Shown: positions 1 to 10,256, counted from the first letter of the stretch. The stretch is DNA of 22,500 bases from Penaeus vannamei (GCF_042767895.1 NC_091577.1:23738762-23761261), one strand, 5' to 3'. A program made the numbers and translations. The notes: a model not told the origin generated them from the sequence alone.

Positions 1-81
1 GTGAGGGAGAGAGAGAGAGAAAGAGAAAGAAAGAGTATGTCAGAGGGGGGGATGAGAGTATGAGAGAGAGAGGGGGGGGGG
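1..81. repeat. Degenerate (GA)n/G-rich SSR
   Basis: The window opens inside a purine-rich simple repeat of GA dinucleotides with AAAG interruptions. It ends in a run of ten or more G. The left end may continue outside the window. Confidence 0.9.
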
Positions 82-1300
82 CAGTAGGCATACAGACATA
101 TAAACATTTTTTTCTCTTATCCCCTTTATATTTCTCATTTTTATCAGTTTTCGAGCAAATCTGACACTCGACCGGCTTAGGTTGCTGTCACAAACTTGTT
201 TTAGCGATGATGCGGCCGTAATGGCTCGCGAAGGTTCGTATTACTGTGGTATCACTGGCTTTTTCTTCAAGATTTGCCGAATGTCAAAACAAACAAACAC
301 GAATCCACGTGATGCACATTTATGGATTTTTTTGTGTTAACACTCTGCCCTACTAAAATAAAGGAGCGATGATAAAATAGTGGAAATGGCAGCTTTATTG
401 CACCGCAGCCCAACAAGCCTTGCAAAACTGTTGCACATTGACGGCGGCGAAGAAAAGGAACGAGAAAGTTATCGTTTGGACAATAAAACAACTTATGAAA
501 CGATATTTCCCAAGTGCGCATGGCGAGGTACGATAATGCCCGAAAGCGAAGCGACAGTGAGAGAAGGCGAACGACAGGTTAACCGGAGGGAAGGGCGCTT
601 AACCTCGGCGACGGGACCGGCGGCCAAATCACAACGCCTCGCGTGCGATCGGAAGGTGCGACAGGTGCAAACACTGGGACGCGGAACGGCATTGGATGGC
701 TAACGAGGGACGACGCAAGGTGAGGCCAGCGCCAGATAATCCAACTAGAGCGCGCGACAGTATAACGTTCGGGTGCACACGCGGCGGCGCAGCATGGTCG
801 TATCCCTCGGCACCTTCTCTAACGGCCAACCAACCTCACGTGACGGGCGTCTTAAGGTCTTAATTGTCCTCGCTCGCAGCATGTGCGGCTGCAGTATCCA
901 ACACCTCGACCGCATTACTTAGCCGCGATATCTGCCCTCCACTTTGGGCAAAAATGAAAAGAAAACGGAATTTACTCCCTCGACTGCGGCAGTGGTAAGC
1001 TCCCTCGCGGCGGCCACTTAGTCTTGCTAATTATATCCTCCAATTCGCCTTTCATCACAACGCGCCGAGTAATGACCTTTTGAAATGTTTGTCTGGCAAT
1101 TGTCGATAATAACGCCGCGGCTGTCACTCGTTCCAACCACGACTCCAAATTTGCCAGATGCTGGACATTTCATCCAGGCCAACGATATCGACATTTTAAG
1201 TGCATTCGAAAAGGAATTATGATTTTTCGCCCACGAAACCCAGTTCATATTCGCCAAAGAAAGAGGAGAAACAGCAGGTCAGACCCTGGACACGACTAGC
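82..1300. other. Unique island, CpG-rich between about 520 and 1030
   Basis: This is non-repetitive sequence. From about 520 to 1030 it is clearly richer in G, C and CpG than its surroundings. The longest ORFs here are 107 codons at 380-703 (+) and 76 codons at 1027-1257 (-). Neither shows a domain or motif I recognise, and neither has a convincing start or splice context. A donor-like CAAG|GTGAGG lies at 716-725 (+), but it follows the stop codon of the 380-703 ORF. CACGTG E-box hexamers occur at 306-311 and 837-842. The segment could be regulatory DNA or a 5' untranslated exon; the sequence alone does not decide. Confidence 0.5.
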
Positions 1301-1308
1301 CCCGTTCT

Positions 1309-2262
1309 TGGCACTGGGCCTCGACCGGGAGGGCAAGAGGAGTGCCAGCCAGCGTGTTCTTACTAGCTGCCTCAAGGCGGTGCCTCCGCCAAGTGTACAA
1401 CCTGTCTGCTGTGTGTGTCTAGACGCTTTTATGAAACCTTAGATTGCTTCTCCCGGAAAATCGAAGGATCCCATTCGGTGCGAAGATATTTAAATCACGT
1501 GTTCCGGTTATTTATGGATCCTCGCAGGGCTGGAGGTCGAGTGTTTGAGAATGCCTGCAGATGTGTGTTTTGATAGAATTTTCAACATATTTTTAGTCTA
1601 CACCGCGAGGGCATTTAGTTTCCTTTTTTTTTTCAATTCATGACAACGAGCAGATTAACCAAACGACGATGAGGCTTTGATCATTAAAGGGATAATCGGA
1701 TCTGATTCTCGTTTTCACCGACATTCGAATTTTGCGCGGGAAAATGCATCACTTTCATAAATTTCAAAACCAGAATTAACGGTCGGTGTAACGGTGAACA
1801 GGGGTGCTTTAAAGTTTCATTACCTCTCATTTGCCATTTATTCATCCAGTGCCATTCTGCGCACAACACCAGTGATAAAAGTTAACTCTGCCTCATTCAC
1901 ACTGCAGCATGGATGTACGACAGTAAAGTCTGCTTTCATTTTAGCAGAGACGAAAACTTCAGCACTGTATTGCATAAAGTTGCATTCCAGTATGTTATAA
2001 ACAACTATAATTCATATACGCCATTCAAAAGTTGATAACAGAAACTATACTCTCCGCTCCCATTGACGTTGTATAACAGTACATGTAAATCCAGACGGAA
2101 TATGGCAGACAGTTCCTCTCCATCGACAAAAAGACAATCTAAGTGTCATGGCACTTTATGACAGCAGTTTCCTCACACTAATCTAAGAAAGGGGATATCC
2201 GTCTGCGTGTTGAACATGGCACTTCGGCCCGAGTCTTAAATTTGTGTTTCTCCTTGGCACTT
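1309..2262. other. Cluster of six TGGCACT heptamers in unique sequence
   Basis: TGGCACT occurs at 1309-1315 (+), 1341-1347 (-), 1848-1854 (-), 2149-2155 (+), 2217-2223 (+) and 2255-2261 (+). The last three extend to TGGCACTT. Related TGGCA words lie at 2103, 2312 (TGGCACC) and 2326. The bases on either side of the copies differ, so this is a recurring short motif and not a tandem duplication. About 0.1 copies would be expected in this length if bases were random. I found only one other copy in the window (14214). TTGGCA resembles an NF1/CTF half-site, but the binding factor is unknown. Confidence 0.4.
1730..1744. promoter_or_regulatory. Near-symmetric E2F-like site
   Basis: TTTTGCGCGGGAAAA reads as TTTCCCGC on the minus strand and as TTTTGCGC on the plus strand. 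It fits the animal E2F/DP consensus TTTSSCGC on the minus strand. This is a motif match only; no adjacent gene start is identified. Confidence 0.25.
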
Positions 2263-2570
2263 GAGGTCTGTTTCATGTATGGATTCGGTGCCATAGATAA
2301 GTGGACCCATGTGGCACCAAGGCCCATGGCATTACAATGCATGACGGGGCACAGGGCGGGAGAATGGCGTCTTAGATGGCTCTCGCGATACTGCTGTTAA
2401 GGTCATTTGGAAGTCAGCGCCGCCAGCACCTTCACGCCTCAAAGTGTGCTGTCTGCGGCGCTGTCGATCGTCTGGCTCTGCTCTGCGGCGCTCGCTGGTT
2501 GGGATGTTTGGGGCGCTTTTCCCGCCTGTCAACAGCGGGAAAACTTCGTCTGTCAGAACCCGTGAGAGGT
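2263..2570. other. GC-rich unique island before the pyrimidine tract
   Basis: This island includes a 7-bp inverted repeat GGTGCCA/TGGCACC (2287-2293 and 2312-2318), TCTCGCGA at 2381-2388, and an 11-bp direct repeat TCTGCGGCGCT at 2452-2462 and 2482-2492. A 90-codon minus-strand ORF (2604-2332) starts inside the adjoining purine/pyrimidine repeat and is not recognisable. The motif content is promoter-like, but no transcript is proven. Confidence 0.4.
2517..2543. promoter_or_regulatory. Two facing E2F-like sites forming a 9-bp inverted repeat
   Basis: TTTTCCCGC (2517-2525) and GCGGGAAAA (2535-2543) are exact reverse complements separated by CTGTCAACA. Each contains TTTCCCGC, a perfect match to the E2F/DP consensus. 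The pair can also be drawn as a hairpin with one bulged C. It lies about 60 bp left of the 432-nt homopyrimidine tract. Confidence 0.35.
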
Positions 2571-2663
2571 TTTCTATCTCTTCTCTCTTTTTTTTCTCTC
2601 TCACCCTCTCTCTCTCTCTCTCCCTCTCCCTCTTTTTCTCTCTTTCTCTCCCTCTCTTTCTCT

Positions 2664-2718
<55 letters not shown>

Positions 2719-3046
2719 TCTTTCTCTCTTTCTCTCCCTCTCTTTCTCTCTTCCTCTCCCTCCCCTTTCTCTCTCCCTCTCCCTCTCTTTCTCTCTCCCT
2801 CTCCCTCTCTTTCTCTCTCCCTCTCTCTCTTTCTCTCTCCCCCTCTCCCTCTCTTTCTCTCTCCCCCTCTCCCTCTCTCCCTCTCTCCCTCCCTCCCTCT
2901 CTCCCTCTCTCCCTCTCTTTCTCTCTTTCTCTCTTCCTCTCTCCCTCTCCCTCTCTTTCTCTCTCCCCCTCCCTCTCTTTCTCTCTCCCTCTCCCTCTCT
3001 TTCTCTCTCCCTCTCCCTTTCTTCCCCCCCTCTCTATCTATCTATC
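2571..3046. repeat. Long (CT)n/CCCT pyrimidine array with a 22-bp higher-order unit
   Basis: Positions 2604-3035 contain no purine at all. TTT triplets at 2766, 2788, 2810 and again at 2956, 2978, 3000 are spaced by exactly 22 bp, so part of the tract is a 22-bp minisatellite built from CT and CCCT blocks. It ends in (TATC)n. Leu/Ser/Pro-rich ORFs across it (294 and 207 codons) are repeat translations. Confidence 0.95.
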
Positions 3047-3250
3047 AATATATATATGTGTGTGTGAATGTGTATGTGTGTTGGATTATCTATCTCTATA
3101 TGTATATTTATCTCTTTCTACGAGGATCTATCCATCTTCCTTCCTCGCATCTGCCTCTCACTCTCTGTTGTTTTGTTTGTTTGTTTGTCCACCTACCTTT
3201 CTAACCTGTCTATATCTATCTATCTATCCATTTATCAATCTGGCTACTTA
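3036..3250. repeat. Degenerate (TATC)n, (TG)n and (GTTT)n
   Basis: Short compound SSR with TATC at 3033-3045 and about 3210-3240, TG-rich sequence at 3057-3080, and a GTTT run near 3170-3187. Confidence 0.8.
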
Positions 3251-3614
3251 TCGATCTTAGTCCCAGTGTGTTTGCATTTACTGCGAGCGTGTGTATGGCG
3301 CGTGCACAAGCAGATATGTTACATCCATATTTATCTATGATTATAAACTTACACAAATACACAACACGTGCAAATAATCTCAGATTTTTCTCTTCTTGTT
3401 TAAATTTTTACAAGATCAAAGACGTCTTTGTCACTGTTGAGTAAAATATACACATAAAAAAAACACAGAAATTTAAAACTCTAATTGCCATTTACTCAAT
3501 GACGTCATTCATAAGAGAAAACGGAATGCGACCGTCAGCCATTGGCGTTTAAAGAGTTCATAAGAAAAAAATGATCAACAAAAACAACACCACAAGTTCA
3601 GTTGCATCATCAGA

Positions 3615-3616
<2 letters not shown>
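3251..3616. other. AT-rich unique island with a CRE-type octamer
   Basis: No ORF of note. TGACGTCA, the full cAMP-response-element/AP-1-family palindrome, lies at 3500-3507, with ATTGG (an inverted CCAAT) at 3541-3545. CACGTG occurs near 3366. These are motif matches only. Confidence 0.35.

Positions 3617-3709
<93 letters not shown>
3617..3709. repeat. Perfect (GA)n microsatellite, about 46 units
   Basis: Uninterrupted GA dinucleotides. It should be highly mutable. Arg-Glu and Leu-Ser ORFs through it on both strands are artefacts. Confidence 0.97.
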
Positions 3710-3712
<3 letters not shown>

Positions 3713-3837
3713 TGCAAAGCAGAACCAAAGCGTCCCTCCTGCAACGTTGCTCTGCATGTTGCATCGCTTCGCATTGGCGCCGCCTTGTCTCGTCATGTAC
3801 ATACTTGATAACTATTTTTGCCCTCTGTGGAAAAAGA

Positions 3838-4130
3838 AAAAGCGAGAGAAAAAAAAACACTCACAAAGATGGCAGCAGTTTCGGAATGGGAAAAGAGGGG
3901 AGAGATAGGGATGGAGAGGGAGTGGGGTGGAGGGGAGAGGGGGAGGGGGAGACATCGGCTCTTGAAGAGGAAGCGAGGGAGGAGAGGATTTTGACAAATG
4001 CTTTGATCTTGGGGAAACAGCCCTTGTTGATTTAGGAAGAGGGAGGAAAGGAAAAAAGGTGGAAGAGAGAGAAAAAGAGTGAAAGTGGGAAAGATAGAAA
4101 AGGAAGAGTGAGAGAGAGAGAGATTGACAT
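3838..4130. repeat. Degenerate purine-rich (GA/GGGA) tract
   Basis: Mostly purines with irregular GGGA, GGAA and GAAA blocks, interrupted by mixed sequence at about 3950-4025. A short reading frame beginning at ATGGC (3869) is Arg/Glu/Gly-rich and ends after 41 codons. I read it as repeat-derived. Confidence 0.8.
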
Positions 4131-4235
4131 ACATGGACAAAAAACAAATGAAGAAACGGTTAAAAGATAAACACAAAAAGAGATATACAGTCACAGAGAA
4201 ACAATAGAGGAGAATAAAAAGGAGCAAAGATCAGA

Positions 4236-4325
4236 TTTAGGCAAACACAAACAAACAGACAGACAAATAGTCAGACAGACAGACAAACAAATAGCCAGAC
4301 AGACAGATAAACAGACAGACTTGTA
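4236..4325. repeat. Degenerate (CAAA)n/(GACA)n
   Basis: Alternating runs of ACAA and CAGA tetranucleotides with a few substitutions. Confidence 0.85.
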
Positions 4326-4620
4326 ATGTCCCTCAACATAGCATAACGATTACCCCGAAATATCTCGTGTTAATCCCGCGAGAGAGAAAAAGAGGGCGAT
4401 TTAATACCGCCACACCACAATGGCACGGTCCACAAGGTCGTCATTCCTGGGATTATGTCATGAATTTTCAGCTTTACGTGTATTGGACTTTTCTGCGCTT
4501 CTCTCCCACTCCTGACTTTCGAAAGTAAGAGAATGTGAAGGAGTGATAACAGGGAGTAGGGCCATGTCTAATGAGATCGAGTGGGACTTGAAAATGATAT
4601 GACGGAGAAAAATGAAACTC
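4326..4620. other. Unique spacer, no gene seen
   Basis: Mixed-composition DNA between SSRs, including a short GA run at 4380-4395. No ORF, tRNA-like box or convincing splice signal is visible. Confidence 0.4.
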
Positions 4621-4621
4621 T

Positions 4622-4890
<269 letters not shown>

Positions 4891-4972
4891 TGCGTATGTA
4901 CAGACAATAATCTTTCCCCATTATGATAAGGAGCCACAGATCTTTTTCATAAAAGCCGTCGAAACCATAAAG

Positions 4973-5243
4973 CGGGGATAGGAAGGGGGAGAGGAGAAGG
5001 GGAGGAGGAGAGAGAGGAGGAGAAGGAGAGGGAGAGGGACGGAGAGGGAGATGGGTAAGGGATAGAGAGGGAGAGGGTAGGAAGAGAGAGAGCGACGAAA
5101 CGGTAGATGGGGGGAGATCTAGAGAGGGAGAGGTATGGAAGGAGATGGAGAGAAGCATTAAGAGGAAGAGGGTAAGGAAGAAAAGGAAGCGGAGAGGGAA
5201 AAAAAGAAAGGGAGAAGGAGAGGGAGAGGAGAAGAGGGACTTA
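4973..5243. repeat. Degenerate purine-rich GGA/GA tract
   Basis: Nearly all purine on the plus strand, made of GGGAGA, GGAGGA and GAAA blocks with scattered T. Confidence 0.85.
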
Positions 5244-5387
5244 TCCGACAGGTTGGCGAGGATCGAAATAGGAATCCAACACCCACGTCGAAGGACATCA
5301 GCGGCTTTTTATGCGCGGATCCTCAGTGAACTTCTTTTATCATCCGAGCTTTCATCCCCTTTCCTTTCTCCATACACTCTTTCTTCT
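5244..5387. other. Short unique island
   Basis: GC-balanced sequence between two purine arrays; no ORF or motif of note. Confidence 0.4.
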
Positions 5388-5665
5388 AGTGAGAGAGAGA
5401 GAGAGAAGAGATTAGAAGAAAGATAGAAGAGATGAGTAGAAAGAGAGAGAGAGAGAGAGAAGAGATGAGAAGAAAGAGAGAGAGAGGCGGAAGAGAGAAG
5501 AAATGAGAAGAAAGAGAGAGAGGGATTGAGAGAATAAAGAGAGAGAGAGAAGAGAGAAGAAAAAAGCGAGAGAAGAGATGAGAAGAAAGAGAGAGAGTGG
5601 GAAAGAGAAAGAGAGAGTAGAAAGAGTAGATAAGAAAAAGATAAGACGAGAGGGAAAGAGGGAAG
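5388..5665. repeat. GA-rich array with a ~38-bp degenerate unit
   Basis: The word ATGAGAAGAAAGAGAGAG recurs at about 5465, 5503 and 5578, with a variant at 5432. The spacings of 33, 38 and 75 fit a unit near 38 bp. The rest is (GA)n filler. Confidence 0.8.
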
Positions 5666-5840
5666 GTTTCGCGTATGGAAACCGCTGCTCCTTCACCGCC
5701 AAAATAACGTTTATTTAAGCGATTAATTCCCGGCGGGTAATGTGCGACGGGATGGTTATTTTTTGCGCCAATTTGCGATGAGAAATGGCGCGGCGTCGAA
5801 GGCGGGGGTGTTTGTGGTGGGGATTAGACGCGAAGTTACG
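5666..5840. other. Unique island with promoter-type words
   Basis: Holds CCGCCAAAA (5696-5704; TTTTGGCGG on the minus strand, an E2F-like word), a TTTATTTAAG AT box, and GCGCCAATTTGCG containing CCAAT. No ORF with a recognisable product crosses it. Confidence 0.3.
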
Positions 5841-6009
5841 TGGGAGAGGGAAAAAGGGAGGGAAGGAGGGAATGGGAAAAAAAGAGAGGGAGGGAGGGAA
5901 TGGGGGAAAAGGGAGGGATGGAAGTAATGAGGGAAAAAGGGAGTGATGGAGGGAATGGGGGAAAAAGGGAGGGAGGGAGGGAATGGGGAAAAAGAGAGGG
6001 TGGGAGGGA
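5841..6009. repeat. 28-bp purine minisatellite, about six units
   Basis: AATG markers at 5871, 5899, 5926, 5954 and 5982 are spaced 28, 27, 28 and 28 bp. Each unit is AATGGGGGAAAAA followed by GGGA repeats. A degenerate first unit begins near 5841. Confidence 0.9.
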
Positions 6010-6602
<593 letters not shown>

Positions 6603-6664
6603 TGCGTGTGTTTGTGTGTGTCTGTGTGTGTGTGCGTGTGTGTGTGTGTGAGAGAGAGAGAGAC

Positions 6665-6706
<42 letters not shown>

Positions 6707-6765
6707 TGTGTGTGTGTGTGCGTGTGTGTGAGTGAGAGAGAGAGACAGACAGACAGACAGCCCGA
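6603..6765. repeat. Duplicated compound SSR: (TG)n-(AG)n-(ACAG)n twice
   Basis: The order TG, then AG, then ACAG occurs at about 6603-6705 and again, shorter, at about 6706-6760. The identical motif order indicates duplication of a compound unit. Confidence 0.9.
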
Positions 6766-7640
6766 CAGAAGGAAAAACATAGACAAAAAATACTTCTAGT
6801 TAGCTTTGACTTCAATCTCGTGTAAAATGCCCGTGAGAATGTTAACACGCCCCTTTTCCCCCATAACGAGGAGATTCCGCCTCAGCATGGTTAGTCTAAA
6901 GTTATCTTCACCGCGTGTCGAGTCGGCGGCAATTTGCTCCGCGTTCGAAGTTGGGAGAAAAAAAAGACGACATGGATGGTTGTGATGAAATTAGAAATTA
7001 TGAAATATGAAAGGGTGCGATAATATGAAAAATGGAAAAGGATTATTTTTCTTGGAAGTTGAAATGATAAGAAATGAATAAGTAAAAACTATTTATTATA
7101 TTATGAAATGGGAAATGTTCAGAACTGTCGGTACGTAAAACGTGAAATATAAAAAAACGCCTTTGTGTGTGATGATACAGAAATCGGATTTTTTTTCTGC
7201 ATTCTTTACATAAAAAATTACCAGATAATAAAAAAGAACAAACTCTCAAAGGAAAGACACGATTATTTATACTCTCCTTAACTATGTTTTGATTTCATAA
7301 TAAGATCAGACTTTTATCCACTAACAAAATCGGACCCAAAAATCAACGATTCCATTTCCGGTTTAGGGACCTATGAAATAAAACTATAATGGTTATTTTA
7401 TTGCTTAGACTCCCAGAATATCAATTTTCTCTCAAAAATGAATATTCAGATACGCGTATCATTAATCATGCGAGCAAACAATAGCATTCGGCCTTTCATT
7501 TTTTTACAGTATTGGATTGGATATTGTAAAAGAAGAAAAAACAAACAAAAAAGTGAATGCACAACCAATCAACAACTTTGCAATAATTTAAGCCTTGTTA
7601 TTACCCATCGTGTCATGATTTTTCTGGTGTGCAATTTTAG
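6766..7640. other. AT-rich unique island, no gene seen
   Basis: A short GC-richer stretch (about 6840-6960) is followed by A+T-rich DNA in which GAAAT/TGAAA words recur (about 6985-7150). The 68-codon minus ORF at 7043-7249 has no recognisable feature. No splice-site pair or promoter was found. Confidence 0.45.
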
Positions 7641-7641
7641 G

Positions 7642-7823
<182 letters not shown>

Positions 7824-7866
<43 letters not shown>

Positions 7867-7871
7867 TATGA

Positions 7872-7921
<50 letters not shown>

Positions 7922-7946
7922 ATATATATATGTATATATATGTATA

Positions 7947-8015
<69 letters not shown>
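7824..8015. repeat. (TA)n block with TGTATATATA decamers
   Basis: Three TA runs (7824-7862, about 7875-7919 and about 7949-8015) are separated by a TGCATATGAATT island and three decamer units TGTATATATA at about 7931-7960. The whole block can form hairpins or cruciforms. Confidence 0.95.
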
Positions 8016-8018
<3 letters not shown>

Positions 8019-8809
8019 CCCCCTCCTCCTCTCCCTTCCTCTCTCCCTTCTCTCTGTATATTTTTTTCCCATCTCTCTCCATAGCGCCGAGTGTATCAAC
8101 ACGTTGACAGCTGTGAATGCAACCCGCACAAAACACACATACTCGATGATGTATGGAGCGGTCTGGCAACACTGACGGGAAGAGTGAGGGTGCAAGGGTA
8201 GTACTTATAAACGGCAAAACATATGACATAGAGCGCACTGTAATTCATTTTCCTTTTTTTAAAGCGTGTAATAAGTCGCATCGCTGCCCTATGGCAAATT
8301 AAAAGGCATACGATTCACAAATGCGAGGCGCACGTCCCGTTTTCTGTGGATCGAGGATGTCCGCATGGTGCACTTGCTTGAGTTCATCCTTAATGCTACA
8401 TCAACCCTAGTAGATGCATTATTCAAATTAAGTTCAGCGGGTATAAAAATGGACTTTTCATTCTCCGTCACAAAAGAAAGAGGGAACAAGCGTGTTGATG
8501 GCGGAGAGAAACAATTTTAAGAGGCATTTTAATTTATCATAATTAGAATGAGCATTTTTCGTGTATCACGAGGCAGAACAAAGTGTTAATTTGCAATGTA
8601 GTTTGCACTGCAAGAAGACCACGGTTTTGCGATGAGTATGCTATGTTTATCAGATGAATAAATACTATTCTATATTAATAACTAAACATGTATCTGCACC
8701 GCCTTCGTACATCTTAATGATAATCAACCTCTCTCAAAAGACAACCCAAACCCCACAAAAAAGTTAGAAAAAAGAGAAAGAAAAAACGGTAACTGCAACA
8801 CATAGGGTA
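8016..8809. other. Mostly unique island
   Basis: Begins with a short CCT-rich run (8016-8055). Holds GGTCTGGCAACACTGA at about 8159-8174, which resembles the insect GGCAAC-type core-promoter motif (Ohler motif 8) with mismatches, and TATAAA at 8206-8211. No ORF starts sensibly downstream on the plus strand. The 66-codon minus ORF (8289-8489) is unrecognised. Confidence 0.35.
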
Positions 8810-8900
8810 GAGAGAAAGGTGGGGGTTGGGGCGGGGGAGAGGGAGGGGAACGAGGAGAAATGGGAGGGAAAAAAGAGATAGGGAGGGGAGGGGCAAGTAG
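8810..8900 (+). repeat. G-rich tract with strong G-quadruplex motif
   Basis: 8821-8848 has five G runs of three or more (GGGGG, GGGG, GGGGG, GGG, GGGG) separated by loops of one to three bases, which fits the G-quadruplex pattern on the plus strand. Purine-rich GGGA/GAAA sequence follows. Confidence 0.8.
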
Positions 8901-9224
8901 GGTACAATCCGATTCGACTATCTATGGGAGCGAGGAGGCGGCGTGGGCGTGAGTTATGGGCGCAACGTGGGCGGCTGGGCGACACGGGAAGTGGCGGTAG
9001 ATTTGGCCAGAGGAAGAGCGGCCGCCACTGCTCGCGTTGGCAGAGGGAGATCTACGGGTGAGATTAGCCCCGGGGATAGAGAGGCGGCTGGGGAGGGCAC
9101 GGGAGGGGAAATAGATTAGTGGAGGAACAGACAGACAAAGACGGAGACACAGGGAAGTACCGAAGCAGGTGAGATGCTGTTTTTTTAGAAATGGACCTAA
9201 ATGGTGTTAATTTGATGTCATTAA
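8901..9224. other. GC-rich island with donor-like sites
   Basis: GGGCG/GGCGG words are frequent at about 8930-9060. Two plus-strand 5' splice-site matches are present: ACGG|GTGAGA near 9056 and CAG|GTGAGA at 9166-9174. No plus-strand ORF over 60 codons accompanies them, so an exon is not called. Confidence 0.3.
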
Positions 9225-9360
9225 TATCACCGTCCTCTTCCTCCTCCTCTTCATCATCACCTTCACCATTATCACTATCACCACCATCGCCATCGTTATC
9301 ATCATCATCATCATCATCATTACCACCACCCAAACCATCGTCATCGTCATCATTATCATC

Positions 9361-9391
<31 letters not shown>

Positions 9392-9448
9392 TCATCGTCA
9401 TCATCATCATCATCATCATCATCGTCATTATCATGATCATCACCACAG
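9225..9448. repeat. (TCA)n/(TCC)n trinucleotide array
   Basis: TCA, TCG and TCC triplets with substitutions, reading as poly-Ser (+) or poly-Asp/poly-Met (-). It has no initiation context or flanking coding sequence, so it is an SSR and not a gene. Confidence 0.93.
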
Positions 9449-9660
9449 TACTTTACCATAGAAGATAACACTTATTCTCACTATCATCATGGCCTCTCAC
9501 TCATGCCTCTCCTCAGCCGAAATTAAACTCACTGGGAGATGTGTTTATAAACAAGCCTACATGCTCTTGCCTGGGACGTACACCATCGTAAAATTATGAA
9601 TACCTTTCCCTGCGTCCAAATCAACGTTGGTATTCCTTAATTTGGTATCTTTCTGCGTCC
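9449..9660. other. Short unique island
   Basis: Mixed sequence without repeat structure or recognisable ORF. Confidence 0.4.
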
Positions 9661-9815
9661 CTCCCTTTCTCCTCCTTTCTCTGCTTATCTCTGTCTGTCT
9701 TATTTGTGTCTTTCTTTCCGTCGATATGTATGTCTGTCTATGTTTATCTCTGTCTGTCTTTCTATTTGTGTTTCTGTCTGTCTGTCCGTGTCTCTGTGTC
9801 TGTTTGCCTGTCCTC
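9661..9815. repeat. Degenerate (TCTG)n with a ~60-bp internal duplication
   Basis: The phrase ATCTCTGTCTGTCTT followed by ATTTGTGT occurs near 9686 and again near 9746. Remaining sequence is TCTG/TGTC. Confidence 0.75.
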
Positions 9816-9905
9816 TCTGAGGAAGGAAGAAAAGCGAAGGCGAATAAAGAATCGAAAAAACAAGCAAACAAAAACCGCAATGGGATAGGCGGAATATGAA
9901 TTAAG

Positions 9906-9945
9906 CGTGTGTGTGTGTGTGTGTGTATGTGCGCGCGCTTGTATG
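9906..9945. repeat. (TG)n-(GC)n microsatellite
   Basis: TG run, then TATG and GCGCGCGC, forming a short alternating purine-pyrimidine tract. Confidence 0.85.
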
Positions 9946-10168
9946 TGTAAATGCAGCAGGCATAAGGAGGGTATGGGAACCGCTACGAAGAGAACCCAAG
10001 CTACAAGGAGGCATACGTTTAGAGGCATTAGTGGGCATGTCAAGTGTAATATATTGGTATGTAAGGTGCAGGAGCGAGGGTATGCGAAGGGCATGTCAAG
10101 TCTGGAGGGTATATGAGTGACGGAAAGAGAGTCTGGGCCGCGTCAGGAGTGAGAATGACAGAATGAGT
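9946..10168. other. Unique island with a 13-bp direct repeat
   Basis: GGGCATGTCAAGT occurs at 10033-10045 and 10089-10101, 56 bp apart, in otherwise mixed sequence. No gene seen. Confidence 0.45.
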
Positions 10169-10256
10169 CAGAATGAAGGCAGGGGGGAATGGGAGAGGGA
10201 CGAGGGGGAAGGGGGGAAGGGGAAAGGGAAGGGGGAGTGGTATGGGGGCAAGGGAC
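10169..10256 (+). repeat. G-rich purine tract
   Basis: Many G runs of three to six separated by A, GA or AA. This fits a G-quadruplex-forming sequence on the plus strand. Confidence 0.8.

Noticed and set aside
1027..1257. 76-codon minus ORF, not low-complexity
   Set aside because: No start context, splice signals or recognisable domain; length is within chance for a window of this size.
306..1501. Cluster of CACGTG E-boxes (306, 837, 1496, with others at 3366, 18043 and 19515)
   Set aside because: The total is close to chance for a 6-mer in 22.5 kb; not strong enough alone.
2376..3260. 294-codon ORF on the plus strand, the longest in the window
   Set aside because: It is almost entirely Leu/Ser/Pro from the (CT)n/CCCT tract; frames stay open only because the repeat lacks stop codons.
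3869..3994. Short frame starting AAAGATGGCAGC, a good start context and YY1-like site
   Set aside because: After seven residues it becomes Arg/Glu/Gly repeat translation and stops; chance match.
9064..9471. Poly-Asp protein (-) / poly-Ser protein (+)
   Set aside because: Reading of a TCA trinucleotide array in different frames; no supporting coding sequence around it.
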